NCBI GenBank assembly: GCA_018401875.1
Contig: JAGYJZ010000011.1
Location: forward strand, 41,802 to 105,801
Source: Salibacteraceae bacterium
GTDB lineage: Bacteria > Bacteroidota > Bacteroidia > Flavobacteriales_G > Salibacteraceae
Direction: 5' to 3'
DNA length: 64,000 nt
A model generated the notes under the pieces. It was not told the DNA's origin. It did not search any database and was given only the letters and a program-made list of their open reading frames with translations. A program made the position numbers and the translations under genes. Shown piece by piece: positions 18,619-28,419 of this stretch (position 1 is the stretch's first letter; each line of letters begins with the position of its first letter).

Positions 18619-19008
18619 GTGAAAAAAGTTACTGGTATTGGTGGCGTATTCTTCAAATCACAAGACCCTAAAAAGTCTAAAGAATGGTATGAGAAAAACC
18701 TCGGAATAATCTCTGATAAATACGGCCATACTTTCAACTGGCGTGATAATGAAGACCCTGAGGCTGAATGCATCACCCAATGGAGTCCGATGGAGCAGGA
18801 CACCGACTACTACAAACCAAGCGAGAGCGAATTCATGATCAATTATCGCGTTGAAAATTTGGATCTTCTTCTGAATGAACTGCGAAAAAGTAGAGTGGAG
18901 ATCGTTGGTGAGCCTCAGGAGTTTGAATACGGTAAATTTACTTGGATTATTGACCTTGATGGTAGAAAAGTTGAACTGTGGGAGCCCAAAGATAAAGCAC
19001 TCCTTTAA
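18619..19008 (+). CDS. VOC family protein (GTG start)
   Basis: VTGIGGVFFKSQDPKKSKEWYEKNLGI...VENLDLLLNELRKSRVEIVGEPQEFEYGKFTWIIDLDGRKVELWEP. Confidence 0.85.
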   Translation: MKKVTGIGGVFFKSQDPKKSKEWYEKNLGIISDKYGHTFNWRDNEDPEAECITQWSPMEQDTDYYKPSESEFMINYRVENLDLLLNELRKSRVEIVGEPQEFEYGKFTWIIDLDGRKVELWEPKDKALL

Positions 19009-19020
19009 ATTCATTTTTAG

Positions 19021-20121
19021 GTGGCGAAACCTTGCATTCTCGTAATAAGCAACTACAACGATCCCGTCAATCCAATTAGGCCGGAAGCAGAAATATTTAT
19101 TGGTTTAGCTGCACTTGGGTTCAGCATAACGGTGATCACACCAACGCAGGGCATTTACCCTGAGAAACTTCGAAATGCAGGCTGCGAGATCATCGACTAT
19201 TTACCTCAAAGTAAATTTGATCGAAAAGCAATTCGTCTGATCAAAGAAACAGTACACAGAAAAAACATAGGCATCATTCACGCTTTCAACAGCAAAGCCA
19301 TTGCAAATAGTGCTTGGGCAATATGGCGCAATAAAGCAGTCAAATTGGTTTCGTACCGGGGATATACGGGAAATATTCATTGGTATGATCCAAGCAATTA
19401 CCTGTCTTTTTTGAATCCACGCATCGACTATATGGTTTGTTTGGCTGAAAGTGTGAGAGAAATGTATTTGAAAAGTGGCGTAGCCAAAGATCGTGCAGTC
19501 ACCATAAACAAAGGCCACAAATCAGAGTGGTATGACCATGTGGAGCCGGCAAACCTCACTGAATTCAACTTCGAAAAAGGAGCAGTTATTTGCTCCTTCG
19601 TAGCCAATTTCAGGACCAAAATGAAGGGCGTCAACTATTTAATCGAGGCCGTTGCGCAACTACCTAAAGCATACAAAATCTACTTTTTGATGATCGGTGA
19701 AGGGTTGGACACGAAAGAAATGCTGGCTAGCATTGATGCCTTCCATCTAAAAGACAGATTCAGGTTCACCGGCTTTCGAAAAGACGCTTCGAGTTTGGTG
19801 AAAGCGTGTGACATGTCCATTTCAGCATCCATATTCGGTGAAGCCACACAAAAAGCAATGATCGAAGCGATGTATTTGGGAAATGCCGTGATCATGACTG
19901 ACATATCTGGAAATCGGGACATGGTAGAAGAAATGGTTTCTGGGATTGTTGTTCCTCCTAAAAATTCAGCCGCGCTCAGTGCAGCAATTTCTGCGTTGTA
20001 TGAAAATGCTGAATTACGAAATAAACTGGCGCTTGGAGCTTTAAAAAGGGTGACTACGCACTTGTCAAATGAACGCACAGTAGCCGAATACAAGACCTTC
20101 TACGAAAAGATAAGCGCTTAA
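19021..20121 (+). CDS. Glycosyltransferase family 4-like
   Basis: N-terminal Rossmann-like half; C-terminal IGEGLDTKEML...FTGFRKDASSLVKACDMSISASIFGEATQKAMIEAMYLGNAVIMTDISGNRDMVEE. Confidence 0.85.
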   Translation: MAKPCILVISNYNDPVNPIRPEAEIFIGLAALGFSITVITPTQGIYPEKLRNAGCEIIDYLPQSKFDRKAIRLIKETVHRKNIGIIHAFNSKAIANSAWAIWRNKAVKLVSYRGYTGNIHWYDPSNYLSFLNPRIDYMVCLAESVREMYLKSGVAKDRAVTINKGHKSEWYDHVEPANLTEFNFEKGAVICSFVANFRTKMKGVNYLIEAVAQLPKAYKIYFLMIGEGLDTKEMLASIDAFHLKDRFRFTGFRKDASSLVKACDMSISASIFGEATQKAMIEAMYLGNAVIMTDISGNRDMVEEMVSGIVVPPKNSAALSAAISALYENAELRNKLALGALKRVTTHLSNERTVAEYKTFYEKISA

Positions 20122-20383
20122 AACAGTATGATTTTTTGGTAGTTTCTGTTGTGCCGTGCACACTTAGAAAATAACCGCCCGCCTTTATTCCTTGCACATC
20201 CATTACGGTCATTCCACTCGATAAATTGGTCGGAACAATTACCACATTACCCAATTTATCTTTTAATTCTAAGTTTTCTGGCGCCACCACACCCGCTCTA
20301 TCGCTATTCATAACGAATATTTTTCTCAGTTTTTGATCAGCAAACACGATAGGCTGCGAAACTTCTACTTCAGGCGATCTCAT
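20054..20383 (-). CDS. Small orphan protein resembling a T9SS type A C-terminal domain
   Basis: LRKIFVMNSDRAGVVAPENLELKDKLGNVVIVPTNLSSGMTVMDVQGIKAGGYFLSVHGTTETTKKSYCF. No signal peptide visible; 3' end overlaps the convergent glycosyltransferase. Confidence 0.4.
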   Translation of the reverse strand: MRSPEVEVSQPIVFADQKLRKIFVMNSDRAGVVAPENLELKDKLGNVVIVPTNLSSGMTVMDVQGIKAGGYFLSVHGTTETTKKSYCFKRLSFRRRSCIRLLCVHLTSA

Positions 20384-20461
20384 AATCGTTGGATTTTTAG
20401 ATAAAAACAATAAATCAAATACGTTATGCAAGCATAGTAAGTTTCATTTTTTATATTTTTA

Positions 20462-21523
20462 TTGCTTCTATTTTTTCATTCAAATGCAATTGTGAATTCC
20501 AACTATAAATACCTTATTGCCTACAGTCTGCCCGTGGCGACTTTCTTGAGTATTTATTACCATGGTTTTTGGAGCTTTTCAACCCTTATTGAAGCGTTCG
20601 TGATCATTCCTATTTTGGAGCTTTTTCTTCCGCCAGACAAAAATGAGAATGACACAAATAAATCGAAAAATTCGCGTTTCTATGACATTCTGCTGTATAT
20701 AATGGTTCCTGTGCAATACAGTTTATTGTTATATTTTTTGCAAACCATCACCACCCAAAACCTTCAAACGTATGAAATAATCGGGATGACCTTAAGCATG
20801 GGAATTCAATGCGGTGCAATTGGAATAAACGTGGCGCACGAACTGGGCCATAGAAAAAATGCTTTTGAGCGCATTTTGGCCAAAGCACTGCTTTTATCTT
20901 CACTTTACATGCATTTTATCATCGAGCACAACCGCGGTCATCACAGAAATGTTGCAACTCCAAACGACCCTGCCACTGCGCGCTTTGGTGAGCCAATTTA
21001 CTCCTTTTGGCCGCGATCGATTGCAGGAACTTTTATCTCAGCGTGGCAAATAGAAGAAGCGCTTCAATTGAAAAAGAACAGGCTCGTATTCAACCTTAAA
21101 AACCAAATGATTCAGGTGGTTTTGATAGAATTCTTCTTCCTTTCCTTTATTTATTTAGCGTTTGGCGTCAAAGGATTCGCGGGATTTTTAGCCGCCTCAT
21201 TCATTGGCATTTTACTTCTTGAAACAGTAAATTACATCGAACATTACGGCCTAAAAAGAACATTGAAGGAAGATGGTAATTACGAGCGTGTGCAGCCATG
21301 GCATTCGTGGAACAGTGATTTTCCGATCGGCAGAATCGTGCTATTTGAATTGACCCGGCACAGCGATCATCATTACAAAGCGAGTAAAAAATATCAATCG
21401 CTCACACATTTACCCGATAGTCCGCAGCTTCCAGCTGGATACCCAGGAATGATGCTCTTGAGTTTGATTCCTCCGCTGTGGTTTAAAACGGTGAACCCAC
21501 TTTTACAGAAACTTAATCGGTAA
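20462..21523 (+). CDS. alkB: Alkane 1-monooxygenase (first Met of likely protein may be downstream)
   Basis: His boxes HELGHR, EHNRGHH, LFELTRHSDHHYK and NYIEHYG. Confidence 0.9.
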   Translation: MLLFFHSNAIVNSNYKYLIAYSLPVATFLSIYYHGFWSFSTLIEAFVIIPILELFLPPDKNENDTNKSKNSRFYDILLYIMVPVQYSLLLYFLQTITTQNLQTYEIIGMTLSMGIQCGAIGINVAHELGHRKNAFERILAKALLLSSLYMHFIIEHNRGHHRNVATPNDPATARFGEPIYSFWPRSIAGTFISAWQIEEALQLKKNRLVFNLKNQMIQVVLIEFFFLSFIYLAFGVKGFAGFLAASFIGILLLETVNYIEHYGLKRTLKEDGNYERVQPWHSWNSDFPIGRIVLFELTRHSDHHYKASKKYQSLTHLPDSPQLPAGYPGMMLLSLIPPLWFKTVNPLLQKLNR

Positions 21524-22385
21524 CTACAATTAAGTATTTTGAAATGCTCCAAAACAGCTTTGGAGACAAAATAATGAGCTTTCCATTTTCAATTTTATAG
21601 CTTTCAGTAGGATGGTCAGTGACCAATTTGATTTTAGTGACACCTACCTCAAACGATTCAAATTCACGAATATCATAAGGAGTGAACGCCAATCGATCTA
21701 AGTCACTATTCACACCTCCACTTTTCAATAAACCGCCTTTTTCCAATACGCCAGATTTGATCAAGTCTCTTCGGGTGCCAATGGCCACATAAGCCGTGTT
21801 CAGGTTGTTTTTGAGCTCCTTCATTTGTGCTTCCATTGAAGATAGGTTCCCTTCCATCGATTGCAAATTCTCTTGCAACACCATTTTATCTACTTCTGCT
21901 TGCATGTATTCGTTAAACATATCCTTGAAATCAGTCCCTAAACTGCCGAGGTCATGATTCAATCGAGCAAGGCGAAGGTTGTTATTCATCACCTTTTCTT
22001 CCATCGAACTAATGATTGAAAAAAGATTCATAGAAGTGGAGCTGCTTGCACTAAGGTTGCTTTCTAGCCGTTGGATATACGACTGATTGAGCGCCATGAT
22101 TTGTTTCATTTTATCTGCATTCAATCGGATGGCATCTCCATTTGCCTCGGGAGATTTCATCTGCTCCATCAATTCCCCTTCTATCGCTTTCATGCTTAGC
22201 ATATTAGAATCAATCATAGAAAAGGTACTTCCAATGGCGTCTAGCAATGAATCTCTATTTGCAAGATCAGATTTCACTTCATTCAATTCTGTTTGAAGAG
22301 GCGTGCAGTCTTCACCACCACATGATGAAACAATGATAATTAATGAGAACAATCCAATTAACGAGGAAGCATTACGCGTATTCAT
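21513..22385 (-). CDS. Coiled-coil lipoprotein
   Basis: Lipobox LIIIVSSCGGEDC; extended heptad-like region. Confidence 0.7.
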   Translation of the reverse strand: MNTRNASSLIGLFSLIIIVSSCGGEDCTPLQTELNEVKSDLANRDSLLDAIGSTFSMIDSNMLSMKAIEGELMEQMKSPEANGDAIRLNADKMKQIMALNQSYIQRLESNLSASSSTSMNLFSIISSMEEKVMNNNLRLARLNHDLGSLGTDFKDMFNEYMQAEVDKMVLQENLQSMEGNLSSMEAQMKELKNNLNTAYVAIGTRRDLIKSGVLEKGGLLKSGGVNSDLDRLAFTPYDIREFESFEVGVTKIKLVTDHPTESYKIENGKLIILSPKLFWSISKYLIVVTD

Positions 22386-22438
22386 AGTTCGGTAGTTTAA
22401 TTGTCAATAATACTACTCCCAATTCACTAATTCAACAT

Positions 22439-22446
22439 TACATTTG
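22439..22446 (+). promoter_or_regulatory. Bacteroidota -7 element (TACATTTG) just before the 22452 start codon
   Basis: Matches TAnnTTTG; the ATG begins 6 nt downstream. Confidence 0.4.
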
Positions 22447-22451
22447 CAGAA

Positions 22452-22826
22452 ATGAAATGGATTTCACTTTCTGTTTTACTGATGTTAATGGTTCAACCGA
22501 CCATTAAAAGTTCTATTTTCATTTGGTATCAAATTAATAAGTCTGCGATAATCCAAGAGCTGTGTGAAAACAAAAACACACCTATGATGCATTGCGATGG
22601 CAAGTGTGTGCTGGCAAAAAAAATAAAAGCAGCTGAAGGTAAGAGAGATACTACACCTGTGGTTCCAGCTAGTCTTCTTCAAGAAATCGACCCTACTACC
22701 ATCAGCGAAAATGAGATAGAACTGACAAAACCATATCAAATAGTAAATCTTAGAAACGGTTCACCAGTTCTATTCTATCAATCCACTTTCAGTCGCGACA
22801 TTTTCCATCCTCCCATTGCTTGTTGA
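22452..22826 (+). CDS. Hypothetical small Cys-containing membrane/exported protein (metal-handling locus)
   Basis: N-terminal hydrophobic segment; CENKNTPMMHCDGKCVLAKKI; C-terminal HPPIAC. Confidence 0.55.
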   Translation: MKWISLSVLLMLMVQPTIKSSIFIWYQINKSAIIQELCENKNTPMMHCDGKCVLAKKIKAAEGKRDTTPVVPASLLQEIDPTTISENEIELTKPYQIVNLRNGSPVLFYQSTFSRDIFHPPIAC

Positions 22827-22867
22827 TATTCTATAAATCAACAATTTAACAAGCAATATCTATTTAA

Positions 22868-23812
22868 ATGCATATTAAAATTTCGCTGACCGTTTTAGCG
22901 GTCATATGCGGAATCAGCGCTAATGCATGCGATATTTGCGGTTGTTCGGCTGGATCAAATATGGGCGGATGGTCTTCATTTTGGAATGTAAACAGTGTTG
23001 GTGTGATGTTTTCACAGCAACGATTTCAGAGTACCCATCCTACATTATTTGAAAACAAAACTCCTGAAGTTTCTCGAGACGATTTTCAAACTGCAGATGT
23101 TCATTTTAGGCTGTTTCCGATGAATAATCTTTTGATTTCAGGACAAGTTCCAGTCAGAAGATCTGCTCAATACGAAATAGATCAATCTACCTCCACTATG
23201 GGGATAGGAGATCCTTCGTTATCTGCTCATCTTGTTCTATCTAGTTCAACAGACAGCGCCAAGCTTTTTAAGCACAGATTGCTTATTGGTGGTGGCGTAA
23301 AATTCCCATTTGGAAATAATACACTAGCTGACGATGATGAAAACCTCATTAACGCTAACCTCCAGCCTGGAACGGGTTCATTTGATTTCCCCCTATCTGC
23401 ATCTTACTTAATGAAGGCAGATAAATGGGGTGCAATGGCTGATTTATCTTATGTAATCAATACAGCAAATGAAAATTTCTATCAGTACGGTAACAGGTTC
23501 GCAAGCAGCATAAAAATTATGCGTTGGATCGTACTCAATTCAAATTCATCACTTTGGCTGCGTCCACATGCAGGTTTAACGTTTCAAAACGCAGATTGGG
23601 ACTTGGCAGATTCAAGGGTTCATAGAGTTAATCCATACTCTAAAGGACACTTTCTTTACTCAGATGTTGGAGCTAGCTTGAGGCTGAAAGACTTCATTTT
23701 AGCTGGTTCTTATCAACTTCCCATTGAGCAGCAATTTGCTCAAGGAAATATAGAAGCACTTCATGTGTTTCAAATCGAAATCAATTATCTAATTAAAACT
23801 AAAAAACAATGA
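22868..23812 (+). CDS. Putative outer-membrane/transporter-like protein with CDICGCSAG N-terminal motif
   Basis: Signal peptide then ACDICGCSAGSNMGG; beta-rich remainder. Confidence 0.6.
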   Translation: MHIKISLTVLAVICGISANACDICGCSAGSNMGGWSSFWNVNSVGVMFSQQRFQSTHPTLFENKTPEVSRDDFQTADVHFRLFPMNNLLISGQVPVRRSAQYEIDQSTSTMGIGDPSLSAHLVLSSSTDSAKLFKHRLLIGGGVKFPFGNNTLADDDENLINANLQPGTGSFDFPLSASYLMKADKWGAMADLSYVINTANENFYQYGNRFASSIKIMRWIVLNSNSSLWLRPHAGLTFQNADWDLADSRVHRVNPYSKGHFLYSDVGASLRLKDFILAGSYQLPIEQQFAQGNIEALHVFQIEINYLIKTKKQ

Positions 23813-24291
23813 AAATTCAATTTATAAATATTCTTACAGCAAGCGCTTTAGTACTATCAATAACCCTTAACACATCATGTAAAAAAGTTGAAGGGTGCAC
23901 AGACACCACTGCAATCAACTATGATTCAGAAGCAACAGAAGACGATGGAACCTGCGAGTACGAGCCAGAAATAACCGCCAAAATCACAATTGACAACCCA
24001 GAAGCTGGAACCACATTTATGGGGGGTGATACCATCAACATTCACGCAATGATTGAAACACAGGGTGAGATCCATGGCTATGAAGTGCGGTTAACTAATC
24101 TTTCCACAAATGAAGAAGTGCTGACCTATGAGGCGCATGAGCACGACCAGAGCATGATCCATTATTCAGAAAAGTGGGTCAATAATGTTTCAGGACACAG
24201 CGATATGTCGTTAACTGTTAAAGTACTCATTGACCATGATGGAAACGAGGTATCAGAAACGGTGAACTTCCATTGTCACCCAATGATGTAA
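23809..24291 (+). CDS. Hypothetical lipoprotein, His-rich C-terminal part
   Basis: Lipobox LNTSCKK; CTDTTAINYDSEATEDDGTCEYE repeat-like motif; HEHDQSMIHY, HCHPMM. Confidence 0.65.
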   Translation: MKIQFINILTASALVLSITLNTSCKKVEGCTDTTAINYDSEATEDDGTCEYEPEITAKITIDNPEAGTTFMGGDTINIHAMIETQGEIHGYEVRLTNLSTNEEVLTYEAHEHDQSMIHYSEKWVNNVSGHSDMSLTVKVLIDHDGNEVSETVNFHCHPMM

Positions 24292-24312
24292 TGCCAGAAT
24301 TCTCGCAGTTAT

Positions 24313-24343
24313 TAAAAAGGCGCTCACTTGAGCGTCTTTTTTA
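24313..24343 (+). terminator. Rho-independent terminator
   Basis: AAAAAGGCGCTCACTTGAGCGTCTTTTTT. Confidence 0.8.
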
Positions 24344-24357
24344 TTTAAGATTGAAAC

Positions 24358-25236
24358 GTGAAGATTAAAATGATAATTCATGGTCGTTCAAAACGCAAAG
24401 ACGCACTTATCCGTGAGGCCAATACATTGGGTCAACCCATTGAAATTGCGTTTACATTAAATGATCACCACACCAAAAATCTGGCAGAAGAGAGTGTTGG
24501 ATTCGACCTGGTAATAAGTTGCGGTGGCGATGGCACCAACAATCACGTTGTGAATGGCCTTATGCAAATTCCAACCAAAGAAAGGCCAGCGCTTGGTTTT
24601 ATCCCTGCCGGTTCGGGAAATGATTTCGCCCGCGTATTTTCGTCAGGCACCCTGAGCCAAATGATTGAAAAACTCGCATCTGCCTCATTTCGAGACATCG
24701 ACCTTATACAAATTGATGCGTTCAATGCCAAGACGTACGTTTTAAATATGACAACATGCGGTATTGGTGCTGAAATCGCAAAGACCGTGAACGCTCGAAA
24801 ATTCAAAATGCCAGCAGCATTTAATTACTACACAGCCATTATCGCTTGGCTGGCAAAATATAAAGCGCCTGTGCTGAAGATCGACATTGGCGAAAAGAAC
24901 GTCACTGGCGAAACTTTTTTAGCAGCGCTTGGAAATGGAGCGTATGCGGGAAATGGATTAGGACTAAATCCACAATCGGGCATAAATGATGGCTTAATGG
25001 GTTTAAGCGTTATTGGAAATGTAGGCGTCTTCGACTTTATCAAATACCAATCGACACTCAAACGTTGTGATTATGTAAACGATGCGCGCGTGACTTACCA
25101 TAAAAGTAAATCCATTAAAATAACGGTGCTCGAAGGCGTGTTGCCGATCGAAACAGATGGCGAATTCTTAGGCCATTTGACCAAAGGCCAATCATTCAGC
25201 GCACAAATTCTTCCGAGTGCACTGAAGTGTGTCTAG
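24358..25236 (+). CDS. Diacylglycerol/lipid kinase family protein (GTG start)
   Basis: DLVISCGGDGTNNHVVNGL...LGFIPAGSGNDFARVF...ETDGEFLG. Confidence 0.9.
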   Translation: MKIKMIIHGRSKRKDALIREANTLGQPIEIAFTLNDHHTKNLAEESVGFDLVISCGGDGTNNHVVNGLMQIPTKERPALGFIPAGSGNDFARVFSSGTLSQMIEKLASASFRDIDLIQIDAFNAKTYVLNMTTCGIGAEIAKTVNARKFKMPAAFNYYTAIIAWLAKYKAPVLKIDIGEKNVTGETFLAALGNGAYAGNGLGLNPQSGINDGLMGLSVIGNVGVFDFIKYQSTLKRCDYVNDARVTYHKSKSIKITVLEGVLPIETDGEFLGHLTKGQSFSAQILPSALKCV

Positions 25237-27446
25237 CGCTTCTTTGATTTTAATCGAAAGCCGACATACGTCATTCTGCCGAATACGGGACCCCAAATGA
25301 GCGAACTATCGAAGTATGTTCCGAACGGATTGTTATCGGCTAAAATCGGATTGTTTTGCCGGACATTACCGATGTTCTCCATGCCGACATACACATCAAA
25401 GCGCTCCTTAAATCCCTTTGTAACTTGTGCGCTCATTAATATCAAGGAGGGTGATTGAGACGCGAGTTGAAACGCTTCGGGATTTGACTTTGTGCTAGGA
25501 ATGCGTTTCTCACCTTGCCACTGCACCGTGTAATCAAACTTCCAATCGTTTTTAGTTTCATAGGCTAAGTTGACAAACGCACGATGCCTAGAAACGAAAG
25601 GTTTTGTCAACAGCGTACCGCTGTATTCCGTCATCACATCATACCAACGGTAAGCCAGTCGAACATCTAACCTTCGTAACAATTCATAGTCGAATTGCGC
25701 TTGAACGCTAGTGGCATAGCTTCTACCTACCAAATTGTAAACACGCACTTGCCTTGCGTCTTCCATGTCAATAACGGTTTGATTCTCAAACTCAGTGTGG
25801 TAAGCATCAACACTAAACGTTGCTGGTCGGTAGTCAATTCTAAGATTTTGAGTAAAGTTTAACCCGAAGTTCCATGCGATTTCAGGCCTTAAACCAAAGC
25901 CTTGAATTTGAGGGTTTGTGGCGATATTCCAACTTCGAGAGGATGCGAGGAGCGAAATGTTTTCTGCAATCACATTTGCAGTGCGCTGTCCTCTTCCACC
26001 AGAAGCCCGAAGCACCGATCCTTCGCGCACTTCGTAACGCAGGTGAAAACGTGGTGTAACGAAGAATCCATAATAATTGTGGTAATCGCTTCGTATTCCC
26101 AAAACGGCCGAGAACTTTTCGAAGTACGTATAGGTATATTCAAAAAAGGCACCTGGAACCAGCTCTTGACGCACATATTGATTGCTATCAAGTCGTTCGT
26201 CAAACTTGTCGTACTGCAGGCTTAACCCGGTTCTGTATTTGTGGGTTGAAGTGCCAATAATTGACTGGTAAATTCCATTGATGTAGCCCGATTGCTGCTC
26301 GGCATTGTAGGTTGTATTGCCAAAATAATGTTCGGAGGCGTGGTAAACTGCCGATGCTCTAATGCCAATGCTGGTGTACTTTGCATTCGGAAAAACATAA
26401 CCCATTTTTCCCCACGCTTCGTATCGGTCAGTATTCCAACCAAGTGTATACGGATTAGTGAACTCGCTTTCGCTTTGCCCGCCTTGCCGCTCTTCTTTTA
26501 ACACTCGCACGCCCACTTGTCCCATGAGGCCTTTATTACTGTTGAATTTCCATCGATTCAGCGCATTCACCATATAGCCTGTGGGGAAATCAAGGAATGA
26601 ATCTCCGTTTTGATTTACTTCCATCGGCCTGATGTTACCGTGAATAAGTGCCGCTGTCGAGACCTTATCATTAATTACGTGTGCAACATTTGCATTGAGC
26701 TCGGTGCGCCCACCTTGATTGGCATAGCCATTGAGAAACCAAGCATCGGCTGTTTCGGGCTTTTGCAATTCAACGTTAATTTGACCAGTAACACTTTCAA
26801 ATCCTGTGGCTACAGAACCTGCGCCCTTGTTTAATTGAATTCCTTCGATCCAAACACCTGGAATGTACGTCAAGCCTTGCACCGTGGCCAATCCGCGCAC
26901 ATCTGGAATCGCCTCGCGGGTAATTTGAGTGTACTTGCCATCCAAGCCGAGCATCTGAATTTGCTTGGTGCCTGTTACGGCATCTGTGAACGAAACATCC
27001 ACAGAAGGATTGGTTTCAAAACTTTCAGAAAGGTTACAACATGCTGCTTTATACAGCTCTTCCTCACCGATATTCTCTGTTTTGAGCACATCCATGTATG
27101 AAATCTCGGTTGATTTTTGACGGTAAACTACCTCAACGCCTTCTAATTGCTGTTGCTTAAGCACTATGGTTAACTCATCTGTTTGTTTCACCTTAATGGT
27201 GTCACTCTTAAAGCCAACGTAACTAAAAACCAACTTATTGGTTGACGATGTTCGAGGAATTTCGAAATAACCGTTTGAGTCTGTTGAAGTTCCAATTTGA
27301 GTTCCGAGCCAATACACATTCGCGAAAACAATGGGAGAAAATTTGGAATCCGTGCTTTCTTGAATTACCATGCCGCTTACATTTTGCTGCGCAAGTAAGT
27401 TGCTTCCCAAGGTCAATAGACCGAGGAATCCAATGAATTTTTTCAT
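25233..27446 (-). CDS. TonB-dependent receptor with N-terminal carboxypeptidase-like domain (metal locus)
   Basis: CarboxypepD_reg-like N-terminus, plug domain (VRGLATVQGLTYIPGVWIEGIQLNKGAGSVATGFESVTGQINVEL), long beta-barrel. Upstream of a heavy-metal-associated protein. Confidence 0.9.
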   Translation of the reverse strand: MKKFIGFLGLLTLGSNLLAQQNVSGMVIQESTDSKFSPIVFANVYWLGTQIGTSTDSNGYFEIPRTSSTNKLVFSYVGFKSDTIKVKQTDELTIVLKQQQLEGVEVVYRQKSTEISYMDVLKTENIGEEELYKAACCNLSESFETNPSVDVSFTDAVTGTKQIQMLGLDGKYTQITREAIPDVRGLATVQGLTYIPGVWIEGIQLNKGAGSVATGFESVTGQINVELQKPETADAWFLNGYANQGGRTELNANVAHVINDKVSTAALIHGNIRPMEVNQNGDSFLDFPTGYMVNALNRWKFNSNKGLMGQVGVRVLKEERQGGQSESEFTNPYTLGWNTDRYEAWGKMGYVFPNAKYTSIGIRASAVYHASEHYFGNTTYNAEQQSGYINGIYQSIIGTSTHKYRTGLSLQYDKFDERLDSNQYVRQELVPGAFFEYTYTYFEKFSAVLGIRSDYHNYYGFFVTPRFHLRYEVREGSVLRASGGRGQRTANVIAENISLLASSRSWNIATNPQIQGFGLRPEIAWNFGLNFTQNLRIDYRPATFSVDAYHTEFENQTVIDMEDARQVRVYNLVGRSYATSVQAQFDYELLRRLDVRLAYRWYDVMTEYSGTLLTKPFVSRHRAFVNLAYETKNDWKFDYTVQWQGEKRIPSTKSNPEAFQLASQSPSLILMSAQVTKGFKERFDVYVGMENIGNVRQNNPILADNNPFGTYFDSSLIWGPVFGRMTYVGFRLKSKKR

Positions 27447-27449
27447 GGA

Positions 27450-27794
27450 TTAATGCTTTTCCAATTCGTTGTAACGGCAGCAGTCCGGCAATTTATCATA
27501 GGCATTTTGAGGCGCTTCGCGGTTACCTGTGCTATGGCCAGCCTTTAAGATACGCTCTTCGATCTCAGTGATGGTTGTTTTATCTGATCTGTATGTCAAG
27601 GACAATTGGTCTGTTGCCTTATCCCAGCTCACAAGTTTAACACCTTTGCCATAAGCAGCCTCTTCGATGCGCTCTTTGCACATGCCACAAATGCCTTTTA
27701 CAATGAGGGTGTCTTCAACAACCTTTGATTGTGCAAGGGCCGAAAATGAGAGTATAGTAAAAAAGAAAACGGGGAAATATTTTAAACTTTTCAT
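27450..27794 (-). CDS. Exported heavy-metal-associated (HMA-like) domain protein
   Basis: VVEDTLIVKGICGMCKERIEEAAYGKGVKLVSWDKATDQLSLTYRSDKTT. Confidence 0.85.
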   Translation of the reverse strand: MKSLKYFPVFFFTILSFSALAQSKVVEDTLIVKGICGMCKERIEEAAYGKGVKLVSWDKATDQLSLTYRSDKTTITEIEERILKAGHSTGNREAPQNAYDKLPDCCRYNELEKH

Positions 27795-27850
27795 GATAAT
27801 TATTTATGTAAAACGTGAATTAATTGGATTCGAAAATGAATCTAACACGC

Positions 27851-28237
27851 TTAACCATAAATAATTAACGAATGAAATTCGATGACTCGATCTCTCAATT
27901 TTGGTGGTCCACGATCGATAAAAACGTAGCTTATTTCACTGGACGCATCGGCAGATTGCATTGCATTCCAATCAAGCTCGGCTGCAACAGGCAGGTGCAC
28001 CGTTGAAACATCCGTTAAACTTGGAGCGCTGTGCTCCGTTTCTAATTGATTGAAAAATGATTTCTCTTCGCAGCATTTTCGCTCGTGTGGTTCTTTCAAA
28101 AAATCGCAGGCGCAATGCGTATCGAGCAGTGCGTAACTCACATCAGACACTTCGCCTAAGCAATAATGAACTTCCAAGCCGTATCCAACGGAGCTAAAAA
28201 AGTAGAAGATTGCGAGAATGAATTCTGATAAACGCAT
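27851..28237 (-). CDS. HYC_CC_PP family protein
   Basis: VHYCLGEV, KCCEEK and DRGPPKL motifs in order. Confidence 0.8.
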   Translation of the reverse strand: MRLSEFILAIFYFFSSVGYGLEVHYCLGEVSDVSYALLDTHCACDFLKEPHERKCCEEKSFFNQLETEHSAPSLTDVSTVHLPVAAELDWNAMQSADASSEISYVFIDRGPPKLRDRVIEFHSLIIYG

Positions 28238-28419
28238 TTAACACGAAGGTAGAACTAATGTCTGAAAGAACGCAAACAGAGTTGTTAGGGTTGGTTAAAT
28301 ACTCGAATTGGTAGCTAATTAGGTGTGCAAACTCAACACAAATCAAACACAAATGAAATTTTCTCAAAAGCTAACAGTCATTGACTCTTAAGAAATCAAG
28401 GGTTGGTAAAATGGGTGAG

